Positions 1-8,532 are shown, counted from the stretch's first letter. The stretch is DNA of 64,000 bases from Hyphomonadaceae bacterium (GCA_028285145.1 JANQQC010000060.1:186001-250000), one strand, 5' to 3'. The notes: generated by a model not told the origin, from the sequence alone. Translations and numbers: made by a program.

Positions 1-216
1 GCCAAGATCGGTGTTCTTACGGCACGGGAGCGGGACGTCCTTGAGCGGTTGGTCGAAGGCCTTACCAACAAGGGGATTGCGGAGGATTTGGATATCTCAC
101 CACGGACTGTCGAGATACACCGCGCTAACATGATGGCGAAGCTAGAGGCTGATAGTCTTTCGGCCGCTTTGAAGATCGCATTTGCTGCCGGGATCGCAGA
201 TTCCGGCGCTAGGTAG
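1..216 (+). CDS. FixJ/LuxR-type response regulator, C-terminal part (partial)
   Basis: The reading frame is open from base 1 and stops with TAG at 214-216. It encodes a complete LuxR/FixJ-type helix-turn-helix: LTARERDVLERLVEGLTNK, then IAEDLDISPRTVEIHRANM, then a MAKLEADSLSAALKIA tail that is typical of FixJ-like two-component regulators. The receiver domain must lie left of the window, so the sensed signal is unknown. An isolated receiver-domain gene follows 85 bp downstream on the same strand, which suggests one signalling locus. The HTH assignment is strong. Calling it FixJ rather than another LuxR-type regulator rests on the TVEIHRANMMAKL stretch. Confidence 0.85.
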   Translation, partial: AKIGVLTARERDVLERLVEGLTNKGIAEDLDISPRTVEIHRANMMAKLEADSLSAALKIAFAAGIADSGAR

Positions 217-301
217 TTTTGCGTAAAGACTGGATGGACTCCGCGGCCTAGGGTCGAAGCTGGCGTCACCCGGGTGGGCGACCGTTCAGGACACTACCGA
301 C

Positions 302-700
302 ATGTCAGAGCCTTTCCCTCTCAACGATCAAGGACGAGTCTTGATCGTTGAGGACGATCAGGAGGTGCGTCGCGCGCTAACGCTCCTCCTTAGGGCAAGG
401 GGCTACGCGCTTGACGTTTTTCGAAGTGGTCATGAACTGCTCGCTACGCAGATCAGTGCGGCTCAGTCGGACTGTCTTCTGATCGACTATAAGCTACCGA
501 AAATCGATGGGCTCAAACTACTTACCAAGTTACGCGAACTCGGGGTCAAGACGCCAGCCTATCTCATTACGGGCTACCCATCGGCGACGTTGAAAGCACG
601 GGCATTAGCTGCTGGTTTTGAATCAGTGATCGAGAAGCCTGCTTCGGGCGATGAACTCGCTGAGCTGATCGTCCAATCCCGGTCTTTGCGACCTCATTGA
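302..700 (+). CDS. Single-domain response regulator (receiver only)
   Basis: A 132-residue protein made of a CheY-like receiver domain and nothing else. The acidic pocket (E17, D18, D19), phosphoacceptor Asp62 in the CLLIDYKLP strand, the conserved Thr90 and Lys112 in the EKP motif are all present, so it should be phosphorylatable. There is no output domain. Such proteins work as phosphate sinks, phosphorelay intermediates or competitors for a histidine kinase. Its position just after a FixJ-like regulator suggests it shares the same kinase, which is an inference. No histidine kinase is in view. Confidence 0.85.
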   Translation: MSEPFPLNDQGRVLIVEDDQEVRRALTLLLRARGYALDVFRSGHELLATQISAAQSDCLLIDYKLPKIDGLKLLTKLRELGVKTPAYLITGYPSATLKARALAAGFESVIEKPASGDELAELIVQSRSLRPH

Positions 701-773
701 ACGCGCTCGCCCGTCAAAGAATTTGCACTTCACCTACTATTCAGTGTGGGCGGAACGCGCCAGTTTCGCTCGT

Positions 774-1979
774 ATGAAGCTTGCACTTGGACCCGGCGCG
801 CTTGTTGCAGCCGCCTTTATCGGCCCTGGCACCGTTACCGTCTGCACATTGGCCGGCGCGCAGTTTGGTTTCACCCTCGTCTGGGCGCTCGTCTTCGCGA
901 CGATCTCAACAATCGTCCTGCAGGACATGTCATCCAGACTAGGGGCCAGCGCCCGGCTGGGGCTTGGCGAGGCGTTAATGAGGATCATGCCATCGCCCGT
1001 ATTAAAGCTGGTCGTAGGGGCATTGGTTTTTGCGGCGCTAGCCATCGGCAATGCTGCATATGAAGCTGGAAATCTTGCCGGCGGGGCATTGGGGCTTGAG
1101 AGCATTTTCGGAGATCAGAGCCGCCGGGTTTTCATTGGAGCTATCGCGCTCGCCGCTGGTGCGGCGCTCTTCTTTGGGAAATACAAAGCACTGGAGCGCC
1201 TTCTTGTTATTCTCGTGCTGATTATGAGTGCTGCCTTTGTTGCGACTGCAATTCTCGCGCGCCCCGATGTCCCAGCGCTTCTATCCGGACTTCGCCCATC
1301 TGTTCCCGAAGGTGGTTGGCTTACCGCTATCGCACTTATCGGAACAACCGTCGTTCCCTATAATCTATTCCTTCATGCGGCTGCCGCCAAAGCTAGGTGG
1401 GGCGATCACGGCTCAGTCGGCGAAGCGCGATGGGAGAGCGGCCTGTCGATCCTTCTTGGCGGTGTTGTGTCGATCATGATCCTCGCCGCTGCCGCTGGAG
1501 CGGTGTACGGACAGGCGGTCTCAGGCGGTGCTGATCTTGCCAAGAGTCTGGAGCCTGTATGGGGCTCCGGAGCACATTATCTCATTGGGATTGGCCTGCT
1601 CGGCGCTGGCCTGACATCTGCCATCACAGCGCCGATGGCGACCGCCTTCGCCTTGACTGAGTTGATGGGCGGTCCACAACACTCAAGACGAAATCAGTTT
1701 CGTTGGGTTGCCCTTTCGATTGTTGCAATCGGTGCTGCAGTCGCCTTGTCAGGTTGGAAGCCGGTATCCCTGATACTGGTGGCGCAAGCGGCCAACGGTA
1801 TCTTGCTGCCAATTGTTGCGACCTTCCTTCTCATTGTAATGAACCGGAAGTCGCTCTTGGGCGAGTACGTGAACGGCCGCGGCGCAAACCTCCTTGGAGT
1901 GGTCGTCGTCGCGGTGACGTTCGGACTGGGTGCGCGCGCCCTCTGGCGGGTGCTTACGCCGCTTCTTGGTACTGTTTGA
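774..1979 (+). CDS. Nramp-like divalent metal transporter with altered metal-site motifs
   Basis: A very hydrophobic protein of about 401 residues with roughly eleven membrane segments. It matches the Nramp fold: TM1 carries FIGPGTVTVCTLAGAQFGF and TM6 carries VVPYNLFLHAA. Canonical Nramp proteins have DPGN in TM1 and MPHN in TM6 at these places. Here the TM1 Asp and Asn are Gly and Thr, and the TM6 Met and His are Val and Tyr, so the usual Mn/Fe ligands are largely missing. Substrate preference therefore cannot be taken from the family name. The frame extends upstream to a TTG at 723, but the ATG at 774 starts directly at the conserved MKLALGPG segment and is preferred. It follows the receiver gene by 73 bp. 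Confidence 0.8.
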   Translation: MKLALGPGALVAAAFIGPGTVTVCTLAGAQFGFTLVWALVFATISTIVLQDMSSRLGASARLGLGEALMRIMPSPVLKLVVGALVFAALAIGNAAYEAGNLAGGALGLESIFGDQSRRVFIGAIALAAGAALFFGKYKALERLLVILVLIMSAAFVATAILARPDVPALLSGLRPSVPEGGWLTAIALIGTTVVPYNLFLHAAAAKARWGDHGSVGEARWESGLSILLGGVVSIMILAAAAGAVYGQAVSGGADLAKSLEPVWGSGAHYLIGIGLLGAGLTSAITAPMATAFALTELMGGPQHSRRNQFRWVALSIVAIGAAVALSGWKPVSLILVAQAANGILLPIVATFLLIVMNRKSLLGEYVNGRGANLLGVVVVAVTFGLGARALWRVLTPLLGTV

Positions 1980-1987
1980 CACGCATT

Positions 1988-3148
1988 CTATGCGCCAACG
2001 ACTTCCGGCAACGCGTTGCAGAAGCGCTCGACATCCTCAATCATTCCCATCGAGACACGCGTCCATTCATTGTAGTCCATGTACTGCCCACGCACTGAAA
2101 TCATGCGATCCATCATGGCTTTTTGGACGTCATTGGCTTCCATTCCGGATTTGAAATAGACGAAGTTCGTTTGCGATGGCAGATATGAAAGCCCCAGCTC
2201 GTCCAGCGTCGCCGTGACCATCTCGCGGGCCTCGACGACTTTTGACAATGAATAGTCCACGAAGGCCTGATCATTGTAGCAGCCAATTGCAGCCGCAGTT
2301 GAGAGCGACGGCCCCCAGGACATGGCCGTATTGCGGATCTTCTCAGCAGTCTCGGCCGATGAGATCGTGTACCCCACGCGGACCCCGGCCATGCCGTAGA
2401 TCTTGGAGAAGGTGCGAGAGACAATCACGTCATGGCCTTGCTGGATGAGATCGACGCAACTCGTTCCCTCCGGATCGTCTGCAAGCTCGATATAGGCCTC
2501 ATCGACGAGCACCGTTGTTTTCGCCGCCATGCGCTTCACCGCGGGCTTGATCATGTCCGCTGGCAGGACGAGCCCAGTCGGATTGTTGGGATTGCACAGC
2601 TGGACGAGGCCCGTTGAGTCCGAGACTTTCGCTTCGATGCCCGCCAGATCGATTTCCATGTCAGCGGTCAGCGGCACGCGGTCGATCTCCGCCATATCCA
2701 GCCGCTTGGCATAGAGAGCGGTTGTGTCCCAGAAGAGGCGAGGGGCCACGATTGGCCCGCTCGGGCCATAAATCAATGCAATGGCCGACAGCGCCTCACC
2801 GGATCCAGTGGTCACAGCGACCTGCTCAGGAGCGACGCCGTTCTTCTCGGCGATCATGTCGATCAGCATCTGCGAGGCACCCCGGGAGGTATAGTAAGCG
2901 CCTTCGCCAGCGGCATACTCGATCATCTTCAGCGCCGAGGGAGCCGGCCCATAAGGATTTTCGTTCCGAGACAGAAGCGCTACGCCTTCTGGAGCTCCGA
3001 GCAGATACGGATCGGGTACTGCTAGCGCCTCTGGTGGGAAAGCTTCTTCCGTGCTCGCAACCGCCGTCTGAACGCCATTCGCGCAGCCAGCGACGGCCGC
3101 GCCAGCAGCCCCTGTCAGTAAAAAACGCCGTGATAGATTAAAGGTCAT
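1988..3148 (-). CDS. Tat-exported, PLP-dependent aminotransferase (histidinol-phosphate aminotransferase-like)
   Basis: A 386-residue fold-type I PLP enzyme of the class I/II (HisC-like) family. The core shows SRNENPYGP, the NPNNPTG strand, VDEAYIELAD and the PLP-lysine loop SRTFSKIYGMAGVRVGY. The N-terminus is unusual for this family: LSRRFLLTG is a good twin-arginine motif, followed by a short hydrophobic stretch and a lipobox ending VAGC (Cys22). This predicts export of the folded, cofactor-loaded enzyme and possible lipid anchoring. It is the third gene of a TBDR-TauE/SafE-aminotransferase operon. It overlaps the permease gene by 11 bp and has an AGGAG ribosome site. The substrate is unknown. 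Periplasmic transamination of an imported amino compound is an inference. Confidence 0.85.
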   Translation of the reverse strand: MTFNLSRRFLLTGAAGAAVAGCANGVQTAVASTEEAFPPEALAVPDPYLLGAPEGVALLSRNENPYGPAPSALKMIEYAAGEGAYYTSRGASQMLIDMIAEKNGVAPEQVAVTTGSGEALSAIALIYGPSGPIVAPRLFWDTTALYAKRLDMAEIDRVPLTADMEIDLAGIEAKVSDSTGLVQLCNPNNPTGLVLPADMIKPAVKRMAAKTTVLVDEAYIELADDPEGTSCVDLIQQGHDVIVSRTFSKIYGMAGVRVGYTISSAETAEKIRNTAMSWGPSLSTAAAIGCYNDQAFVDYSLSKVVEAREMVTATLDELGLSYLPSQTNFVYFKSGMEANDVQKAMMDRMISVRGQYMDYNEWTRVSMGMIEDVERFCNALPEVVGA

Positions 3149-4115
3149 AAGTCTCTCCTAGAGCTTCGGTCGGTTGTCTGTTCAGTGAGATTTGGGTTTC
3201 TGGAAAGGACTGCTTGTCCATGGGCGCGGCCATGGTTGGCGGCAGCCCGTTCGCCCGCGAGGATGGCCCCGACAATCCGTTGATCAGCATAATGCTGGAA
3301 GTGATAAGCAGATAGACGCCGAACACTTGCCGAAGGAGCTTAGCATCCAGGCTGTGTGCGACACTGACCCCGACCGGTGCGGTAAGTACGCTCATTGCTG
3401 TGATCCCGATCAGGCCAATCAGGTTTACATAGCCAAGTGAGCCAAACGGGAGTCCGCTTTCGCCCCAGCCAATCAGTATACTGCCAATTGCGCCTGGTAC
3501 GGCGATGATCGTTCCGAACCCGGCTGCCGTTGCCACGGCCCGGTGCATGGGTTGCCCGTTCAGGGTCATGATCAGCACAGCGGGCGTGCCGCCGCCAATT
3601 CCCAGCAAAGCGCAAAACCCGCCGAGCACGCTTCCCAGCCCGCCGCGAGCAACGCCGGTCGGCATTGAAGGATTGACCGGAACACGCTTGGACAGAATTG
3701 GGAAAAGGAAGTGAAGCGCCATCAGAAACACGCCAGCCCCGAAAATAAGCTTCAGGTGCTGGCCATTCATGTACTTTGCGAGGATGACGCCGCAGCACAC
3801 GCCCACAACAACGTAGGGAGCCCAACTTCGAAGAATGTCGAAGTCGACAGCGCCTTTGCGGGCATGCGCCTGAAGTGACCGAAGCGAGGTAACGATGATG
3901 GTCGCCAGCGATGTGCCAATAGCAACATGCATGATCCGATCATCGGACATAGCGTCTCCGCCTGCCGAGTAGAACGACAGCACTGCGGCGAGTGCTGGCA
4001 CGACAACGAACCCGCCGCCAATGCCAAACATTCCTGCTACGAAGCCTGCCAGAAGACCTGCGCCGAGCATCGTCAGGACGAACGGCACGTACTCGATTAG
4101 TTGCGCGAGATCCAT
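3138..4115 (-). CDS. TauE/SafE-family membrane permease (copy 1)
   Basis: A 325-residue TauE/SafE-type permease. Two inverted halves carry the hallmark glycine motifs: AGFVAGMFGIGGGFVVVPAL near residue 25 and LGGFCALLGIGGGTPAVLIM near residue 165. Family members move sulfur-containing anions such as sulfite or sulfoacetate, but many are uncharacterised. The gene lies 11 bp after the TBDR and overlaps the aminotransferase gene, so the three are almost surely co-transcribed. The last 40 or so residues form a hydrophilic tail absent from the paralogue at 22.6 kb. An AGGAGG ribosome site precedes the ATG. Direction of transport and substrate cannot be read from the sequence. Confidence 0.88.
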   Translation of the reverse strand: MDLAQLIEYVPFVLTMLGAGLLAGFVAGMFGIGGGFVVVPALAAVLSFYSAGGDAMSDDRIMHVAIGTSLATIIVTSLRSLQAHARKGAVDFDILRSWAPYVVVGVCCGVILAKYMNGQHLKLIFGAGVFLMALHFLFPILSKRVPVNPSMPTGVARGGLGSVLGGFCALLGIGGGTPAVLIMTLNGQPMHRAVATAAGFGTIIAVPGAIGSILIGWGESGLPFGSLGYVNLIGLIGITAMSVLTAPVGVSVAHSLDAKLLRQVFGVYLLITSSIMLINGLSGPSSRANGLPPTMAAPMDKQSFPETQISLNRQPTEALGETYDL

Positions 4116-4126
4116 GTCCGCGCCTC

Positions 4127-6532
4127 CTAGAATGTCGCCGTCAGCGTCAGCTGCACCGTCCGCGGGTTAAGTGGCCGGAAGAAAGCATTGCCGGTTCCGG
4201 ATGTTGTGAAGGTGAAGGCGAGGACATCTTCGTCGAAGATGTTGTCCACGTTCAGACGCAGGCTGACATTCTCTGGCAGGCCGAAATCGTTCGGCCCGCC
4301 AATGTCCACATAACCACTCCACAGGAAGTAATCTTCCATCTCGTTGCCGGGCTGGAAGCTTGCCTCTGCAAAGTCGGCAAACCTCTCGCCAGTGTACTTC
4401 GTCGAGATGTTCGCCACTAGCCAATCTGTCGGCTCAACGGTGATACCGCCCGTGAATAGCCATTCCGGGCTGTCAGCAAGTGTGTTGCCGGCTTCGTTGA
4501 CGCCAAATCCATCCTGAAGCTCCGACTTGTTATAGGTCAGGTTGAAGTTTGCGTAGACTTGATCGTTGAAGAAGTCTGGCTGGTAGACCCCAGACAGTTC
4601 GATGCCATAGGCGGTCGTCTCGCCGGCGTTGACGGAGAAGGTCTCCGGTTGTCCGGTTGCAGGGTTGATCACGCTGCCGCCGACGATGCGATCGTCGAAA
4701 GCGGTGTAGAAAGCGGCGATTGTACCGTTCAGTTGAGGTCGGCTTGTTCGAAGACCAATCTCATAATTCTCGGATGTCTCGCCCTCGGGTGGAGGGGCCG
4801 GGAAACCAACGGCATCATCGAAGATTGTGTCCGCTCCGCGAGGCAGGGCAAAGTTCTGGGAGTAAGAAGTGAAGAGCTGATCCGTGGAGTTAAGATCGTA
4901 GACTGCGCCGACCATTGGCAGGAAGCTGTCTGAGAAATTGTCACCTACGACTTGCGGCCCGAAGCCCTCAAGTGTTTCCCCATTTGGTCCGGCACCGCGC
5001 CGCGCATAGTCTGCAAAGTCACGGAAGCCATCGAGTTCGAAGTCTACGTCGAGCGCCTTTGCTCCAACTTCCACCCTCAGCGCATCGTCCATCAGGGAGA
5101 TGGTGTCTTTGATGTAGAACTGCGTCGCTTCACGGGTGGAGACATAGTCGCGGCGGAAGTATGCGATCTCGTCGAAGATCACGCCGCCAGCCGGGCTCCC
5201 CTCCGTCTTGTTGATGCGCAATTGCTGGCGGCGATAGCTGTCTTCTTCGAACCAGCCGCCGACTTCGATTGTGTGATTGGCGATCTGCCACTCAATGCCG
5301 GCTGTCAGGCCCTTACGATCACCTCCAACCGTGGACAGGCCGTACTGGACGCCACGCGGATGTGTGACGGGCAGGCCGACAGCGATCTGATCATTATAGC
5401 GACCGAGCGTGTTGGAGTACCCATCCGGTGAGACGCCGAAGCCGTCTTTGTCTTCATAGTATGCCGTCGCCTTGGCAATAATGCTTGGGCCGAGATCGGT
5501 TTCGAAAGTCAGAGAAGACAGAGCGTCTTCGCGAACATTGACACGGTCGATATAGAACTGGGTACAGTTTCCGGCTGTCGAGATCGGCTGGAAGTCGGCG
5601 TCGTCGACAACGCCATCATTGTTGAAATCGACGGGTGTTTCGAGGCCGGCATTGCAGCCCTCCGGAATGAAGTCGACATAGCCGATATCGCGTCCCGTAT
5701 TGCCGGCAAGATCTGATCCGGTCTCGTATCTACTTCTGGAGAAGGACGGTGAGTCGAAGTCGAAGAAGTCATTGTAGACGAAGGTCGCCTGCAGGAAGGT
5801 GTCGCTGTCAAAGTCGAAGCGAGCCTTGGCCTCTAGGTGTTCACGGTCGATGGAGCCAGGGCCGCGCCAGAGATCTCCATCGGTTTTTGAACGGCTGATA
5901 TAGGCAGAGAAGCCGTTAATGTTGCCAGTTTCGAGTTTGATGAAGCTACGGCGCAGATCGTCGTCGCCCAGCGAAACCGAAATCATTCCGGCCGGCACGT
6001 CTGAAGTGGGGGTTGTATTGTAAGATACGATCGGGCCGAGCGAGGCGTAGCTTGGCAGAGAAACGTCACCGGCACCCGGAGAAGCGACCACGGAGGCTAG
6101 GTTCTCGTTGTCGACATACCGGAATATCGGGCTCCCCCCGAAAGCGTCCGACCGTCCCATGGGCACACCATCAAGAACGAAGCCGATCTGCTGAAGGTTG
6201 AAGGCGCGAACGGTTACGGAGTTGCCGAACTCGTAAAGGCCGAGCGCACCGTCGGTTTGTACGTTGAAGCCCGGGAGCGTCTCCAGCATTTTCAAGCCGG
6301 AGATGCCGGCAGGCGCGGAGAGGAGTTCTTCGCGTGTGACCGCGACAGTATTGGAAGCTTCGTCCAAGCCAATTGCCAGAGAGGTCTGCGAGATACGTCG
6401 ACCCTCGACGACGACAGTTGTCATCGTCGCTTCGTCATCCGTATCCTGTGCCTCCGCCACAGGGCCGCTCGCTAACAACAACGCCAGCGCAGACGTGCCG
6501 ACTGCGATGTCTCTCAGAACTAAGCTCTTCAT
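4127..6532 (-). CDS. TonB-dependent receptor (TBDR 1) of the TauE/aminotransferase operon
   Basis: An outer-membrane TonB-dependent receptor, about 801 residues from the chosen start. The start at 6532 is preferred over the upstream in-frame start at 6673 because it opens a normal signal peptide (MKSLVLRDIAV through VAEAQ) and removes an unlikely 47-residue leader. A TonB-box-like TTVVVEG follows. The plug domain shows VTVRAFNLQQIGFVLDGVP, and the barrel ends in the aromatic residue Phe (LTLTATF). It is the first gene of the operon with the TauE/SafE permease and the exported aminotransferase. The ligand is unknown. The neighbours argue for a small amino- or sulfur-containing compound rather than a siderophore, and no Fur-like box is seen upstream. 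Confidence 0.9.
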   Translation of the reverse strand: MKSLVLRDIAVGTSALALLLASGPVAEAQDTDDEATMTTVVVEGRRISQTSLAIGLDEASNTVAVTREELLSAPAGISGLKMLETLPGFNVQTDGALGLYEFGNSVTVRAFNLQQIGFVLDGVPMGRSDAFGGSPIFRYVDNENLASVVASPGAGDVSLPSYASLGPIVSYNTTPTSDVPAGMISVSLGDDDLRRSFIKLETGNINGFSAYISRSKTDGDLWRGPGSIDREHLEAKARFDFDSDTFLQATFVYNDFFDFDSPSFSRSRYETGSDLAGNTGRDIGYVDFIPEGCNAGLETPVDFNNDGVVDDADFQPISTAGNCTQFYIDRVNVREDALSSLTFETDLGPSIIAKATAYYEDKDGFGVSPDGYSNTLGRYNDQIAVGLPVTHPRGVQYGLSTVGGDRKGLTAGIEWQIANHTIEVGGWFEEDSYRRQQLRINKTEGSPAGGVIFDEIAYFRRDYVSTREATQFYIKDTISLMDDALRVEVGAKALDVDFELDGFRDFADYARRGAGPNGETLEGFGPQVVGDNFSDSFLPMVGAVYDLNSTDQLFTSYSQNFALPRGADTIFDDAVGFPAPPPEGETSENYEIGLRTSRPQLNGTIAAFYTAFDDRIVGGSVINPATGQPETFSVNAGETTAYGIELSGVYQPDFFNDQVYANFNLTYNKSELQDGFGVNEAGNTLADSPEWLFTGGITVEPTDWLVANISTKYTGERFADFAEASFQPGNEMEDYFLWSGYVDIGGPNDFGLPENVSLRLNVDNIFDEDVLAFTFTTSGTGNAFFRPLNPRTVQLTLTATF

Positions 6533-6873
6533 TTCGTGATCCCCGTCCAACGGCCGCCCAAACCGGTAGCCAGTTGGCATCGTTGCATCTCTCACGGTTG
6601 CAACAATCGATACGATGGCCGGCGCGCAAGCAAAGTGAGTGATCGCGTTGCGGTGCAGCAATAATTCAAACACGTGCCCTAGAATGCAGCACCCAAAAAC
6701 GGAGAGCCCAAAAATGGACCACCTGAATGCCTAACAAGTGGGCGTATTTGGCCGTTACTTTAGGTGGAAAAGCGATCTCATCTACCGACGAATCTTAGAA
6801 GAGGCCAAGGAATGGAGCGCGATGTCGAGGGCGCTGAGAGAACGCTGAGAGAATAAAGCAACGCGGAACAGTG
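6533..6873. other. Intergenic region upstream of TBDR 1
   Basis: About 340 bp between the TBDR start and the end of the PKHD-type hydroxylase gene, both on the minus strand. It should hold the promoter of the TBDR-TauE-aminotransferase operon. I see no RNA gene and no clear sigma-70 promoter. A tandem 11-bp repeat lies at its far end (listed separately). Confidence 0.5.
6832..6853. repeat. Tandem 11-bp direct repeat (CGCTGAGAGAA x2)
   Basis: Two perfect, directly adjacent copies of CGCTGAGAGAA. Head-to-tail repeats with an 11-bp period are the typical footprint of OmpR/PhoB-class response regulators. The site lies about 300 bp upstream of the TBDR 1 start and 20 bp past the 3' end of the hydroxylase gene. 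A regulatory role is an inference, and a chance duplication is possible. Confidence 0.4.
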
Positions 6874-7551
6874 TCAGACGTCGGCCCACAAACGGAGCAA
6901 GTTGGAGACTGTCTTCGACAAGGTTAGCGCAGTTAGACCTTCGGCCGGTTCGGTCTTGGCGACTTCGATGCGCACATTCTCAAGATCGAATAGAATCTCG
7001 CGTTGGCTTGGATCGCGTACCATGCTCTCAACCCACCCAACGCAGGCGAGCCGTTCGCCCTTTTCGACTGTTTCGACCTTATGCAAGGCCGTCGAAGGAT
7101 AAACGACAAGGTCGCCGGCTTTCGGCTTGAGTGAGGTCGTGCCCGACGGGGTCTCGATAGTCAGCGCGCCGCCTTCGTAGGTCTCTGGCGGCGATAGGAA
7201 GAGTGTGAATGACAGATCTGTTCTTATGCGGCGGACGTTTCGACCCATGATGGCATTATCGATGTGTAGCCCATAGCCGTCGCCGATGCCGCTTTTGCTA
7301 ATGAGTAGCGACGAAAATCGTCGGGGCCACGCAGCTGCCTTGAAGACAGGATGGGCCCTAATCCGAGATTCAAGATCACGCGCGAGCGCGCGCCCCTTGG
7401 AGGATGAGAGATCTGCCTGCTGATTGTTTTTGACTTTTCGGGCCGCACGGCCGGCGGTCTCAGCGCCATCTCGCCAGTCAAGCAATTCACAAGTGCCTGT
7501 GACTTTGCGAACGGCTTCAGGATCCAGCACATCAGATATCGTAATTAGCAT
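6874..7551 (-). CDS. piuC: PKHD-type Fe(II)/2-oxoglutarate dioxygenase (PiuC/YbiX family)
   Basis: A 225-residue protein matching the PiuC/YbiX family of prolyl-4-hydroxylase-like oxygenases over its full length. The iron ligands are visible as H96-x-D98 (YGLHIDNAIMG) and H157 (STALHKVETV), and Arg167 (EKGERLACVGW) fits the 2-oxoglutarate ligand. The conserved strand RTDLSFTLFLSPPETYEGG is intact. Family genes sit next to siderophore or heme receptors and are induced by iron limitation, but their substrate is not known. It is divergent from the lipoprotein gene at 7632, with a Fur-like box in the shared promoter. The TBDR operon on its 3' side is on the same strand but 340 bp away, so it probably has its own promoter. 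Confidence 0.9.
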   Translation of the reverse strand: MLITISDVLDPEAVRKVTGTCELLDWRDGAETAGRAARKVKNNQQADLSSSKGRALARDLESRIRAHPVFKAAAWPRRFSSLLISKSGIGDGYGLHIDNAIMGRNVRRIRTDLSFTLFLSPPETYEGGALTIETPSGTTSLKPKAGDLVVYPSTALHKVETVEKGERLACVGWVESMVRDPSQREILFDLENVRIEVAKTEPAEGLTALTLSKTVSNLLRLWADV

Positions 7552-7561
7552 GGAGCTACCT

Positions 7562-7576
7562 TGCGAATGAGTTGCA
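7562..7576. promoter_or_regulatory. Fur-like box, piuC/lipoprotein divergent promoter
   Basis: TGCGAAT-G-AGTTGCA is a 7-1-7 inverted repeat with 5 of 7 positions symmetric. It lies 11 bp upstream of the PKHD-type hydroxylase start and 56 bp upstream of the lipoprotein start. The same TGNGAAT...GCA pattern recurs twice at 9732-9787. It resembles the 7-1-7 Fur consensus and alphaproteobacterial Fur sites. Confidence 0.6.
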
Positions 7577-7631
7577 TTATATAAAATGGGTGGCGATAAT
7601 GCAGCGATCCAAATCTGAAAAGTGAGACATC

Positions 7632-8507
7632 ATGACGACCCGGCAAAGACAATGGACTTCTCTTGGTCTCGGTACGCTGGCAAGTGCCGCCGTCCTGGGC
7701 GCTTGCGGCGCGCCGAGTGGTGAGGCCGACAACGCATCAACAGCGGAAACGGCACCCGTGATTGCAGAGACGCCGGTGGCCGCTCAAAACAGTCCGGCAA
7801 TCGGCGGGGAAGGCGAAGCTGGCGGAGAAGGCGAGGGAGAAGGCGGAGAGGGCGAGGGCGGTGTCTCGATCTCTGCCGCGAACGCTGATCCTGTTGTCTA
7901 CAACTCGGCGCTCGCAATTACGGAAGCTCACATTATCGCGGCGCGCGATGCCTATGCGCTTGGCCAAACCGACGCCGCCGGAGAGATGTTCGCTCACCCT
8001 GTTTCGGAAGTTCTGTTTGATATGCAGCCGATCTTCGAGGCGCGCGGCGTTGAGGACTTCTCAGACCTCCTGACGGATGCATCGGCTGCAGTTTTCGCGG
8101 GCGTGTCGGAGGAAGAGATCAACACTCGAGCTGATGAGATCGTCGCAGTGCTCCGTGCCGCTGCAATGAAGGCTCCAAACGATGGTTCTACGCCCGCACA
8201 AATTGCTGCAGGTGTCGCGGCGGACCAGATTGAACGCGCAGCAGACATGTACCGAGTGGCCGCAGAGTCTGATGCGTATGAGCCGTATCTGGACGGTTAT
8301 GGCTTCTACAAAGCGGCTGTTGCGGCATTCGAAGGTTCAGCGTCAGAGATCGATACGGACAATGAGCCGGCGGCGATCGCCATCCGGGCAGCGCTCTCCG
8401 AATTGCAGGCCGCTTACCCAACTGCAACGCGGCCAGAAACGCTTGATGCCGATCAGTCGGCTCTGACAGCCGCAGCGTCGGAAGTCGTGCTCGCAACCAA
8501 TGACTAA
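7632..8507 (+). CDS. Putative lipoprotein with acidic Gly/Glu linker, iron-island gene
   Basis: A 291-residue exported protein. Residues 1-25 are a lipoprotein signal ending in VLGAC (lipobox Cys25). Residues 57-77 form a very acidic Gly/Glu run that could be a flexible linker or bind cations. The rest (78-291) is Ala-rich and predicted all-helical, with an AHPVSEVLFDM segment and a GYGFYKAAVAAFEG segment. This general look recalls imelysin/EfeO-type helical periplasmic proteins, but I cannot confirm membership. It is divergent from the PKHD-type hydroxylase gene across a Fur-like box and near a heme receptor, so a role in periplasmic iron or heme handling is inferred. Confidence 0.7.
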   Translation: MTTRQRQWTSLGLGTLASAAVLGACGAPSGEADNASTAETAPVIAETPVAAQNSPAIGGEGEAGGEGEGEGGEGEGGVSISAANADPVVYNSALAITEAHIIAARDAYALGQTDAAGEMFAHPVSEVLFDMQPIFEARGVEDFSDLLTDASAAVFAGVSEEEINTRADEIVAVLRAAAMKAPNDGSTPAQIAAGVAADQIERAADMYRVAAESDAYEPYLDGYGFYKAAVAAFEGSASEIDTDNEPAAIAIRAALSELQAAYPTATRPETLDADQSALTAAASEVVLATND

Positions 8508-8532
8508 AAGGGTAAGAGAGCTCAATAAGCAG

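Noticed and set aside
2614..3141. 175-codon ORF on the plus strand
   Set aside because: It is fully antisense to the aminotransferase gene, Arg/Ser/Pro-rich and without a domain.
5047..5431. ORFs inside TBDR 1 on the plus strand
   Set aside because: They are shadows of the receptor gene, with no domain and no ribosome site.
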